A stretch of 5,051 nt of DNA, from assembly GCA_030019105.1 (NCBI GenBank), contig JASEGY010000285.1, positions 1-5,051 on the forward strand. Direction: 5' to 3'. This DNA comes from a bacterium. GTDB taxonomy: Bacteria > UBA9089 > JASEGY01. How positions within the stretch are numbered: the first letter of the stretch is position 1; each line of letters starts with the position of its first letter. This document shows, piece after piece, positions 1 to 4,279 of this stretch. A program made the position numbers and the translations under genes. The notes beneath the pieces were generated by a model, which did not search any database, was not told the DNA's origin, and worked only from the letters and a program-made list of their open reading frames with translations.

Positions 1-75
1 GCTCGACATTACGGCAGAGCAAGCTCTGCAACTACAACACCCAATTTGGTCAAGCGCTATTTGCCGAAACGATGA
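1..75. repeat. 75-bp direct repeat, copy 1 (cut by window start)
   Basis: These bases match 1525-1599 in the same orientation at 73 of 75 positions (differences at 56 and 62). The copy contains a perfect short palindrome, gcagagc (14-20), AA, gctctgc (23-29). It begins with the right half (gctcgac) of a second palindrome that is complete in copy 2, so the repeat probably continues upstream of the window. Similarity ends at 76. I see no coding function. It reads like an interspersed palindromic intergenic repeat. Confidence 0.85.
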
Positions 76-173
76 ACAAGGCCAACATAATGAATGAATC
101 TCCTTCCTTTAATTTGGCCTTGATCATCGCCTTTAATTTTGACGGCACCTAAAATTCGGCCTTGAACATCGCC
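71..173. repeat. relics of short intergenic repeats
   Basis: Two near-identical 21-mers, 111-131 and 153-173, differ at two positions and are spaced 42 bp apart; both end in catcgcc. Bases 71-85 are the reverse complement of 114-128 at 14 of 15 positions, so part of the stretch could fold into a stem-loop. The last 12 bases of the second copy (ttgaacatcgcc, 162-173) recur inverted at 1499-1510. The stretch lies just past the stop codon of the aspartic protease gene and overlaps that codon's last base. No good rho-independent terminator is visible. Confidence 0.5.
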
Positions 174-550
174 TAAAATTCTATAAATTCTCGGCGCCTG
201 AGTCCTTCTAAATCGAGGGTGGCCGCCTTTGGATCAAGTCTGATTTCCCATTGTTCCATAGTGAGAGCACCAATAATTACATCCAACTTATGACCATCTA
301 CCTTGCCTATCTCATCAATGGGCACTACCTCTGTATCAAAGGCAAGTCCCTCGATACTTCCGCCAATTAGGCATATCTCTTTAATCTCTATCATCTTCCC
401 ACCCAGAGCAACACGATAGGGTTTTCTTACGGTCTTTTTGACACTATTTGCCAGATACTCATTAAGAACGTAGGTATACATTGCTCCTGTATCAAAAAGG
501 GCTACTGCATCCTTCCCTTCAATCTCAATCTCTTTTATGATTCTACTCAT
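173..550 (-). CDS. retropepsin-like (clan AA) aspartic protease
   Basis: The 125-residue protein has the hallmarks of the single-domain retroviral-type aspartyl proteases found in bacteria. These are an N-terminal strand followed by the catalytic D-T-G-A at residues 20-23 (ALFDTGAMYTYV), and a C-terminal hydrophobic-hydrophobic-G segment, LDVIIGALTMEQW (88-100), typical of the family's flap/helix region. Such proteins are active as homodimers, each subunit supplying one Asp; activity here is inferred, and the substrate is unknown. There is no signal peptide, so it is probably cytoplasmic. The ATG start is supported by a strong ribosome-binding site (aaggagga, complement of 557-564). It is the second gene of an operon, 17 nt after the stop of the coiled-coil membrane protein gene. 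The length is normal for the family. Confidence 0.85.
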   Translation of the reverse strand: MSRIIKEIEIEGKDAVALFDTGAMYTYVLNEYLANSVKKTVRKPYRVALGGKMIEIKEICLIGGSIEGLAFDTEVVPIDEIGKVDGHKLDVIIGALTMEQWEIRLDPKAATLDLEGLRRREFIEF

Positions 551-567
551 TTAATATTCCTCCTTCT

Positions 568-1074
568 CTATAACAGACCTGCTGTCCTCATCACCTCTGC
601 AAATCGCGGCTCCCTCTTCGCGTACTCCTTTAACACTTTCCACACAGTATCCCTTTCTTCTTCTAATTCCTTTGTCCGCTTTACTACGGGTGTAATAGCT
701 GTCCGCCTGTCCCAGATCACAAACCCTATTAAGGCTACGATTCCACCAATTAATGCTATGATTCCACCAAGAGTCAGGTACACCAACCCCCTCAGTTCTT
801 CTATATCCCCTTTTATCTCGCTCCTTAAATCATCTATCCTCCTGTTCATACCATCTCTCATATTGTTTATATCATCTCTCATATCATCTATTCTCTTCTC
901 TAATGCCTTCTGTCCTTCTTCCACTCGTGTAAGCCGTATTTCCATTTGAGTAAGCTTATCAATAATTTCCTTGCCGGTTACGGCGTCCTGTGAACTCTGA
1001 GCTTGAGCAAATAAAGGCAGCATAACCAAAGAGATTGTTAATCCTACGATTACATATAGCATTCTCACTTTCAT
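568..1074 (-). CDS. exported coiled-coil protein with one membrane segment
   Basis: The product has 168 residues. Residues 1-25 form a signal peptide ending in AQA. Residues 35-95 are a charged, heptad-patterned coiled coil (repeated RIDDM/RIDDL and DDINNMRD units). Residues 97-121 are a glycine-rich hydrophobic span (LTLGGIIALIGGIVALIGF) and residues 122-168 a charged tail containing WDRRTAITP and an E/R-rich helix. The likely arrangement is a periplasmic coiled coil anchored by the membrane span, with the tail in the cytoplasm. I recall similar coiled-coil/TM/WDRRTA proteins as uncharacterised families in several phyla and assign no function. I chose the ATG at 1074 over an in-frame TTG at 1089 because the TTG sits inside the Shine-Dalgarno sequence (gaggagg, complement of 1081-1087). 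It is the first gene of the operon with the aspartic protease. No convincing promoter is visible; an inverted-repeat element starts only 27 bp upstream. Confidence 0.75.
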   Translation of the reverse strand: MKVRMLYVIVGLTISLVMLPLFAQAQSSQDAVTGKEIIDKLTQMEIRLTRVEEGQKALEKRIDDMRDDINNMRDGMNRRIDDLRSEIKGDIEELRGLVYLTLGGIIALIGGIVALIGFVIWDRRTAITPVVKRTKELEEERDTVWKVLKEYAKREPRFAEVMRTAGLL

Positions 1075-1100
1075 CTTTATCCTCCTCAATTTTCCTGGAT

Positions 1101-1250
1101 TCAGGTGTAAGAATCATCTCTCGCCAAGGCGCAAAGTCGCAAAGGGAAAGAACCTGCCTATTGCCTATTAGCGTCTTTGCGTCTCTGCGAGAGACTAAAG
1201 GGAAAAGCACTATCCTACGGCTACCATAAGTAAGTGAGATATACACCTGA
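1101..1250. mobile_element. MITE-like inverted-repeat element (about 150 bp)
   Basis: The outer termini are a perfect 9-bp inverted repeat, tcaggtgta (1101-1109) and tacacctga (1242-1250). Inside lies a second, longer pair of arms, 1116-1140 and 1171-1195, complementary at 20 of 25 positions around a 30-nt loop. The arm sequence (ctctgcgagaga, ctttgcg) is of a type I recall as a widespread intergenic repeat that gives rise to spurious protein predictions. A possible 3-bp GAT duplication flanks it (1098-1100 and 1251-1253), too short to be decisive. There is no transposase. It occupies the expected promoter region of the minus-strand operon beginning at 1074. Confidence 0.5.
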
Positions 1251-1322
1251 GATCTTAGTTAACGGTGACTCAACATCGTAATTCAAGCCGTTATGTTTAG
1301 ACTGATTAGGCAACCGATCCAT
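1221..1322 (-). CDS. doubtful 33-residue ORF
   Basis: An ATG at 1322 follows AAAGG with an 8-nt spacer and opens a 33-codon frame (MDRLPNQSKHNGL...) ending in TAG at 1221-1223. The frame runs into the right end of the inverted-repeat element at 1242-1250, so it may be a gene start cut by the element, or chance. It has no recognisable domain. It is listed because the start context is acceptable and nothing else explains 1251-1322. Confidence 0.18.
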   Translation of the reverse strand: MDRLPNQSKHNGLNYDVESPLTKISGVYLTYLW

Positions 1323-1433
1323 TGTAATTACCTTTCTTAACCCATGCAGATTTTAGCTGATGTCCTGTCATGATCTCACAAGAACACGAATTACACCAAT
1401 GGTCGAATGTCACAAATGGAGAAAAGGCTGCAG

Positions 1434-1454
1434 GGTACGTTCCCCGAACGTACC
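1434..1454. repeat. perfect 9-bp hairpin
   Basis: ggtacgttc (1434-1442), CCC loop, gaacgtacc (1446-1454). The stem is perfect and very compact. No T-run follows on either strand, so it is not a standard terminator. It lies 60 bp from the double hairpin at 1516 and probably belongs to the same composite intergenic repeat. Confidence 0.75.
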
Positions 1455-1515
1455 AGTACCTTGTTGAGGTTCATTTCATTCAACCCAATCTGTAAATTGG
1501 CGATGTTCAATGGTG

Positions 1516-1599
1516 GTCGAGCTTGCTCGACATTACGGCAGAGCAAGCTCTGCAACTACAACACCCAATTTGGTCAAGCACTATTGGCCGAAACGATGA
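1516..1599. repeat. double hairpin and direct repeat copy 2
   Basis: Two 16-nt palindromes lie six bases apart: gtcgagc-TT-gctcgac (1516-1531) and gcagagc-AA-gctctgc (1538-1553). Their cores gagcttgctc (1519-1528) and gagcaagctc (1541-1550) are also reverse complements of each other, so the pair can fold either as two small hairpins or as one 10-bp stem with a 12-nt loop. Positions 1525-1599 repeat the window start (1-75) at 73 of 75 positions. The element ends 23 bp beyond the stop codon of the minus-strand nuclease-like gene. No U-tract follows on that strand, so termination is possible but not shown. Confidence 0.8.
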
Positions 1600-1622
1600 C
1601 CATCGCCTTCTCTACGATCGGG

Positions 1623-2465
1623 CTACCCTTCCAGTTCGTCATAGGTGATAAGCTGAATCCCAAGTTGCTGACAGAGCAATTCCCCTTCTTCCCTCATTGT
1701 GACAGCGACAAACAAAAGTTTAGGCTTTATCCCTACCTTTTCGGTGTAAAGCTCACCTATCTTATAGAGTCGATTTACATGAGCTTCATCAGCAGAAGAT
1801 TTTATCTCTATAAGAAGGTGTTCTCCATTACGAATTAAAAGGTCTACCTGAATATCTGAATTCGGGTGACCAACTTTTCCTTTATTGTCTCTAATTTTCC
1901 ACTCAGATACCTCTGCCACCTTAAGGTTTTTTAAAAGGAGTTCCCTCAGGGTGTTTCTAATGGTTACTTCTGCTTCTATCCCCCATCTTGAACCTATGGT
2001 TCTAATACTCATCCCCATCTTTCCTACAGTTTTTATAAGGGAGGCTATCGCTGTACTATTTTCTTCTACCGCTTTTGTAAGGGAGGCTATCGCTGTACGA
2101 TTATCTTCTACCGCTTTTGTAAGGGAGGCTATCGCTGTACTATTCTCTTCTACCACTTTTGTAAGGGAGGTTATCGCTGTACCTTGTTCCTCCAACCGCT
2201 GCTCCACTTTCTCAAACCGGCGATCCACTTGATCGAGCCGGCGATCCACTTGATCAAGCCGGCGATCCATTTTCTCAAACCGGCGATTGCTTTCCTCCCG
2301 CGACAGCCGAATCTCTTCTAAGACTTTTTGAAACTCATCTTTAGTGGCAAGAACTTCACTCAAGACAACCGCTACCTCACGCCGAAAATGCTCGTCTTCT
2401 TTTAAAAGCAGTGGCAACACTTCCAGGATGTGTTTTTCTTCCTCTTTTATCAATGAAATAGCCAT
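1623..2465 (-). CDS. coiled-coil protein with PD-(D/E)XK nuclease-like domain (DUF3782-like)
   Basis: The product has 280 residues. Residues 1-60 are helical and charged. Residues 61-90 contain heptad units RRLDQVD / RRFEKVE, and residues 95-147 four near-identical 14-residue units (TAIASLTKAVEEN), together a long coiled coil. Residues 155-280 form an alpha/beta domain with a PD-(D/E)XK-type signature: E164/E166 on the first helix, D208 in SDIQVDLLI, and E220-x-K222 in LLIEIKSSA. This architecture matches the DUF3782-type families, whose biological role is unknown; nuclease activity is inferred from the motif. The start is the ATG at 2465, with Shine-Dalgarno aaggagga 5 nt upstream; an in-frame ATG at 2513 lacks one. 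Transcription probably starts near 2599 from a strong promoter, leaving a leader of about 130 nt with two small hairpins. There is no signal peptide, so it is cytoplasmic. Confidence 0.8.
   Translation of the reverse strand: MAISLIKEEEKHILEVLPLLLKEDEHFRREVAVVLSEVLATKDEFQKVLEEIRLSREESNRRFEKMDRRLDQVDRRLDQVDRRFEKVEQRLEEQGTAITSLTKVVEENSTAIASLTKAVEDNRTAIASLTKAVEENSTAIASLIKTVGKMGMSIRTIGSRWGIEAEVTIRNTLRELLLKNLKVAEVSEWKIRDNKGKVGHPNSDIQVDLLIRNGEHLLIEIKSSADEAHVNRLYKIGELYTEKVGIKPKLLFVAVTMREEGELLCQQLGIQLITYDELEG
2027..2194 (-). repeat. 42-bp tandem repeats inside the coiled coil
   Basis: Four units of 42 bp share the core aagggaggctatcgctgta (plus strand), at 2037, 2079, 2121 and 2163; the fourth differs at one core base. 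Each encodes 14 residues, two heptads of the coiled coil in the nuclease-like protein. The near-identity at DNA level suggests recent expansion by slippage or unequal crossing-over, so copy number may vary between strains while staying in frame. Confidence 0.85.
2212..2290 (-). repeat. 21-bp tandem repeats inside the coiled coil
   Basis: The core cggcgat recurs at 2218, 2239, 2260 and 2281, exactly 21 bp apart, with cggcgatccacttgatc shared by two units. Each unit encodes one heptad (DRRLDQV or DRRFEKV). It lies immediately N-terminal, in the protein, to the 42-bp repeat block. Confidence 0.85.
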
Positions 2466-2492
2466 TAAATCCTCCTTCCTTGATGAGCAGCT

Positions 2493-2575
2493 ATAGGTAG
2501 CACCTATCTCCAATCACTTAAGCAGGTTCTGGACTATCGACAGGGTTAAGGGAAAATCTTTTGGTTCACACCAAA
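2493..2575 (-). promoter_or_regulatory. 5' leader hairpins of the nuclease-like gene
   Basis: Read on the minus strand, the leader has two compact hairpins. The first is tttggt-GTGA-accaaa (2560-2575), a 6-bp stem closed by a GNRA-type tetraloop. The second is ataggt-GCT-acctat (2493-2507), which lies 14 to 18 nt upstream of the Shine-Dalgarno region. They could affect mRNA stability or translation. No known riboswitch class is recognised, and short stems of this size can arise by chance. Confidence 0.35.
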
Positions 2576-2605
2576 GCCACTCGATCTGAATCTGAAACCA
2601 TTCTG

Positions 2606-2634
2606 AATATAACATTTCCCCCTTCTTCTGTCAA
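2606..2634 (-). promoter_or_regulatory. sigma70-type promoter for the nuclease-like gene
   Basis: On the minus strand the -35 box is TTGACA (complement of 2629-2634), followed by a 17-bp spacer and TATATT (complement of 2606-2611). A TGn extended -10 motif directly precedes the -10 box. Transcription should begin near 2599 and run toward the start codon at 2465. Confidence 0.75.
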
Positions 2635-2665
2635 GGGTAAAAGATAACCGAAAGCAAGATTTCTC

Positions 2666-2693
2666 TTGACATTTAGCCCTAAATGGTTATACT
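2666..2693 (+). promoter_or_regulatory. sigma70-type promoter for the YXWGXW lipoprotein gene
   Basis: TTGACA (2666-2671), a 16-bp spacer and TATACT (2688-2693) give a near-consensus promoter about 50 bp upstream of the ATG at 2742. Its -35 box lies only 31 bp from the -35 box of the opposite promoter, so the two divergent genes could share a regulator binding between them. No clear operator palindrome is seen there. Confidence 0.75.
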
Positions 2694-2741
2694 ATTTTAG
2701 ATGATGATTGCGACCCTGACTCTTAAAGGAGGTGATAAGGA

Positions 2742-3032
2742 ATGAAGCTTATTTTAAAAGCAGTCCTTCTGCTGGCGCTTGTTTTCTCGCTGGGCAACTG
2801 TACTCCTACTTACATAGTGCAACCCCCACCTGAACCCAGGATAGAGAAGAAAGGGCCTCCACCGCATCCTAAAATGGTGTGGATTGCAGGACACTGGGGC
2901 TGGAAAAGAGGCGGCTATGCCTGGATTCCAGGACATTGGGCTAAGGTGCCTAAACGTGGAGCGGCTTGGGTGCCCGGTCACTGGGAAAAAAGCCCTCGCG
3001 GTCATCGTTGGGTTCCCGGACATTGGAAATAG
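2742..3032 (+). CDS. small YXWGXW-repeat lipoprotein
   Basis: The protein has 96 residues. Residues 1-20 are a lipoprotein-type signal peptide with a candidate lipidated cysteine at C20 in SLGNC; Asn at -1 is unusual for a lipobox. A proline-rich linker (VQPPPEPRIEKKGPPPHP) follows. Four W-[IV]-[AP]-G-H-W motifs then lie at residues 47-52, 61-66, 76-81 and 90-95, one every 14-15 residues up to the C-terminus. This matches the YXWGXW/WXXGXW repeat family of small envelope proteins, whose function is not established. The start is firmly placed: aaaggaggtgat (2725-2736) is fully complementary to the 16S rRNA 3' end, with 9 nt between GGAGG and the ATG. Together with the near-consensus promoter, this suggests strong expression. 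The gene appears monocistronic; a palindromic element begins one base after its stop codon. Confidence 0.85.
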   Translation: MKLILKAVLLLALVFSLGNCTPTYIVQPPPEPRIEKKGPPPHPKMVWIAGHWGWKRGGYAWIPGHWAKVPKRGAAWVPGHWEKSPRGHRWVPGHWK

Positions 3033-3033
3033 G

Positions 3034-3315
3034 TATACTCGGCACGGTCATAAATTGCGCTTAATTGGATCGTTTTACTACGGACACGAGATATTTAAAA
3101 AGCGGGGACGGTTCATAATCTACAATTTTACTGTGAAAACTTGTGGATTGAATATCGAATATCGAATAAAGAATTTAGAATTATGAAGTCTTGTTCCCCT
3201 TTTTCCTTCGACATTCATTATTCCTTGTTCGATATTCGATATTTTACTCAGCCGCAAGCTTTCACAGTAAGGTGAACCATCCCAAAAAGCGCAATTTGTG
3301 CCCGTGTGAAGTATA
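3034..3315. mobile_element. MITE-like palindromic element (282 bp)
   Basis: The element is a long imperfect inverted repeat. Termini 3034-3062 and 3287-3315 match at about 24 of 29 positions, including 18 of 20 over 3043-3062/3287-3306 and a perfect 11 bp at the inner end. Further paired blocks follow inward: 3105-3115 with 3273-3283 (10 of 11), 3128-3146 with 3252-3270 (17 of 19), and a perfect 16 bp, aatatcgaatatcgaa at 3151-3166 with 3228-3243. The ends may carry TA target duplications (TA at 3034-3035 and 3314-3315). No transposase is present. The transcript would fold into a long hairpin directly after the lipoprotein stop codon. Confidence 0.7.
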
Positions 3316-3318
3316 GTA

Positions 3319-3493
3319 CACCTCGGCGGAAGTTGCTCACCAGATAAAACTTGGCGCGTAACTACTCAGGTTCTCGGTTCCAGGGTTCAAGGTTCAGGGT
3401 TCAAGGTTCAAGGTTCAAGGTTTGAAGAACGCAAGGCGACCAACCGTGAACCTGGAACCCTGCTGAAACTACCCAGGAACTTCCGCCGAACTG
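3319..3493. mobile_element. MITE-like palindromic element with TA flanks (175 bp)
   Basis: Terminal repeats 3319-3334 and 3478-3493 match at 14 of 16 positions, with a perfect 12-bp core tcggcggaagtt / aacttccgccga. TA dinucleotides directly flank both ends (3317-3318 and 3494-3495), as expected for IS630/Tc1-mariner-type elements. A second paired region (about 3376-3396 with 3443-3463) lies inside, around a heptamer repeat. There is no transposase, so it would depend on one elsewhere. It lies 3 bp from the preceding palindromic element. Confidence 0.65.
3376..3424. repeat. AAGGTTC heptamer tandem repeat
   Basis: About six to seven imperfect 7-bp units (GGTTCAA, GGTTCAG, GGTTCCA variants) run through this stretch, in the left half of the 175-bp palindromic element. 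The right half carries a short complementary piece (gtgaacctggaaccctg, 3446-3462). Such repeats are prone to slippage. Confidence 0.75.
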
Positions 3494-3532
3494 TAGTAGT
3501 GCCTTTTAAAGATCGAATTTGTGGGTAACCCC

Positions 3533-3582
3533 GTCAGAAACCATGTTTCTTCAAGAACCCTGGTTTCTGCTGACTACTTTTT
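3533..3582 (+). terminator. 35-bp palindrome with T-run (possible terminator)
   Basis: Arms 3535-3551 and 3553-3569 are complementary at 15 of 17 positions around a single central base, starting with a perfect cagaaacca/tggtttctg. gtca (3533-3536) can alternatively pair with tgac (3571-3574), and five T residues follow at 3578-3582. As a plus-strand transcript this resembles a rho-independent terminator, which would insulate the DUF4159 gene from upstream readthrough. The 8-9 bases between stem and T-run make that uncertain. I recall similar palindromes as interspersed repeats in other bacteria, so it may simply be a repeat. Confidence 0.4.
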
Positions 3583-3597
3583 GCCGGACCATCTATT

Positions 3598-4263
3598 ATG
3601 AGATTATTTAAATTACTATTCATAATCTTTCTTGTTTGTTTCGCTTCTTCCTCTTACCCGGCGGACCGGGCCAATTTTGTCTTTACGGTGATCAAGTATG
3701 GTGGGGGAGGAGATTGGTATAATGGCCTGTCCGGAGTCAGGCATTTTCTAAAGCAGTTGAATAAGCAGACTAATATCAAGGCATCCTTAGAGGAAAGGGT
3801 TCTGGAACTGACTAACCCCGAGCTATTCTATTCCCCTTTTATCTACATTAATGGACACGGCAATATTAAACTTGCCCCAAAGGAAGTGCTTATATTAAGG
3901 AATTATCTGGAGCATGGCGGGTTCCTTTTTATAAATGATGATTATGGGCTGGATGAATTCATCAGGCGGGAGATGAAGCGGGTTTTTCCGGATGAGGATT
4001 TTGTAGAGATCCCTTTTGACCACCCTATTTATCATAATTTTCATGACTTTCCAAACGGTCTGCCCAAGATTCACGAACATCACGGCGGCCCTCCCCACGG
4101 ATACGGGATCTACCATGAGGGGAGATTGGCGGTTTTCTATGACTACAATACGGATATTGCCGATGGCTGGGAGACAGAAGAGGTTCACCACGATCCTCCG
4201 CAAAAAAGGGAAGCAGCTATTCGGATGGGGATAAATATCGTCCTGTATGCCTTGACGCATTAA
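3598..4263 (+). CDS. secreted single-domain DUF4159 protein
   Basis: The product has 221 residues. Residues 1-22 are a signal peptide (hydrophobic FKLLFIIFLVCFA, likely cleavage after SYPA). The rest is one DUF4159 domain: VIKYGGGGDWY at 31-41, INGHGN at 84-89, the GGFLFINDDYG strand at 107-117, REMKRVFPD at 124-132, PFDHPIYHNFHDFPNGLPKIHEHHG at 139-163 in shortened form (DHP 141-143, FPNGLP 151-156, HEHH 159-162), and DGWE at 189-192. DUF4159 domains adopt a glutamine-amidotransferase-like fold but lack a proven activity. They are often the C-terminal part of larger membrane proteins near MoxR/DUF58 genes. A free-standing exported version is therefore notable, though I recall it in several candidate phyla. 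No Shine-Dalgarno sequence precedes the ATG, but the signal peptide fixes the start well. The mntA-like gene follows after 16 nt, suggesting cotranscription. Confidence 0.85.
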   Translation: MRLFKLLFIIFLVCFASSSYPADRANFVFTVIKYGGGGDWYNGLSGVRHFLKQLNKQTNIKASLEERVLELTNPELFYSPFIYINGHGNIKLAPKEVLILRNYLEHGGFLFINDDYGLDEFIRREMKRVFPDEDFVEIPFDHPIYHNFHDFPNGLPKIHEHHGGPPHGYGIYHEGRLAVFYDYNTDIADGWETEEVHHDPPQKREAAIRMGINIVLYALTH

Positions 4264-4279
4264 AAAAGTGGAGGGTAAA

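Larger units (their letters stand above)
1251..1622. other. gene-poor stretch with hairpins
   Basis: Apart from the doubtful small ORF, I see no gene here. A weak 6-bp inverted repeat (taacgg 1260-1265, ccgtta 1288-1293) is followed by about 140 bp with no recognisable content (1294-1433). Then come the 9-bp hairpin at 1434-1454, an inverted copy of a motif from the window start (1499-1510) and the double hairpin/direct repeat at 1516-1599. The plus-strand open frame beginning at 1407 crosses all these repeats and then runs antisense into the nuclease-like gene, so I do not call it. Confidence 0.6.

Noticed and set aside
1075..1089. TTG start at 1089 for the coiled-coil membrane protein
   Set aside because: The TTG lies within the Shine-Dalgarno sequence gaggagg that serves the ATG at 1074.
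959..1246. 95-residue minus-strand open frame
   Set aside because: It translates the inverted-repeat element and then overlaps the signal peptide of the coiled-coil gene in another frame. Frames of this kind (SRRDAKTLI...DFAPWREM) are typical false predictions from this repeat type.
1516..1553. Rho-independent terminator for the nuclease-like gene
   Set aside because: The hairpins are strong but no T-run follows on the minus strand, and they begin about 70 nt past the stop codon. They fit better as a dispersed repeat.
1407..1838. 143-residue plus-strand open frame
   Set aside because: Its first 190 bases are intergenic hairpins and repeats, and the rest is antisense to the C-terminal domain of the nuclease-like gene. 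It has no ribosome-binding site or recognisable domain.
2466..2513. ATG at 2513 as start of the nuclease-like gene
   Set aside because: It has no ribosome-binding site and the 16 extra residues look unlike a protein start, whereas the ATG at 2465 has an ideal Shine-Dalgarno sequence.
2884..3186. 100-residue plus-strand open frame overlapping the lipoprotein gene
   Set aside because: It is an out-of-frame shadow of the YXWGXW repeats that runs into the palindromic element, with no start signals.
3376..3424. Possible CRISPR or iteron array from the heptamer repeats
   Set aside because: The units are 7 bp and contiguous, with no spacers, no unique sequence between them and no cas or replication gene nearby.
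3895..4260. 121-residue minus-strand open frame
   Set aside because: It is antisense to the conserved DUF4159 domain and has no ribosome-binding site or domain of its own.
4268..4279. GTG at 4268 as start of the mntA-like gene
   Set aside because: There is no ribosome-binding site upstream, and the GGAGGG at 4270-4275 better serves the GTG at 4280. The spacing of only 4 nt leaves some doubt.
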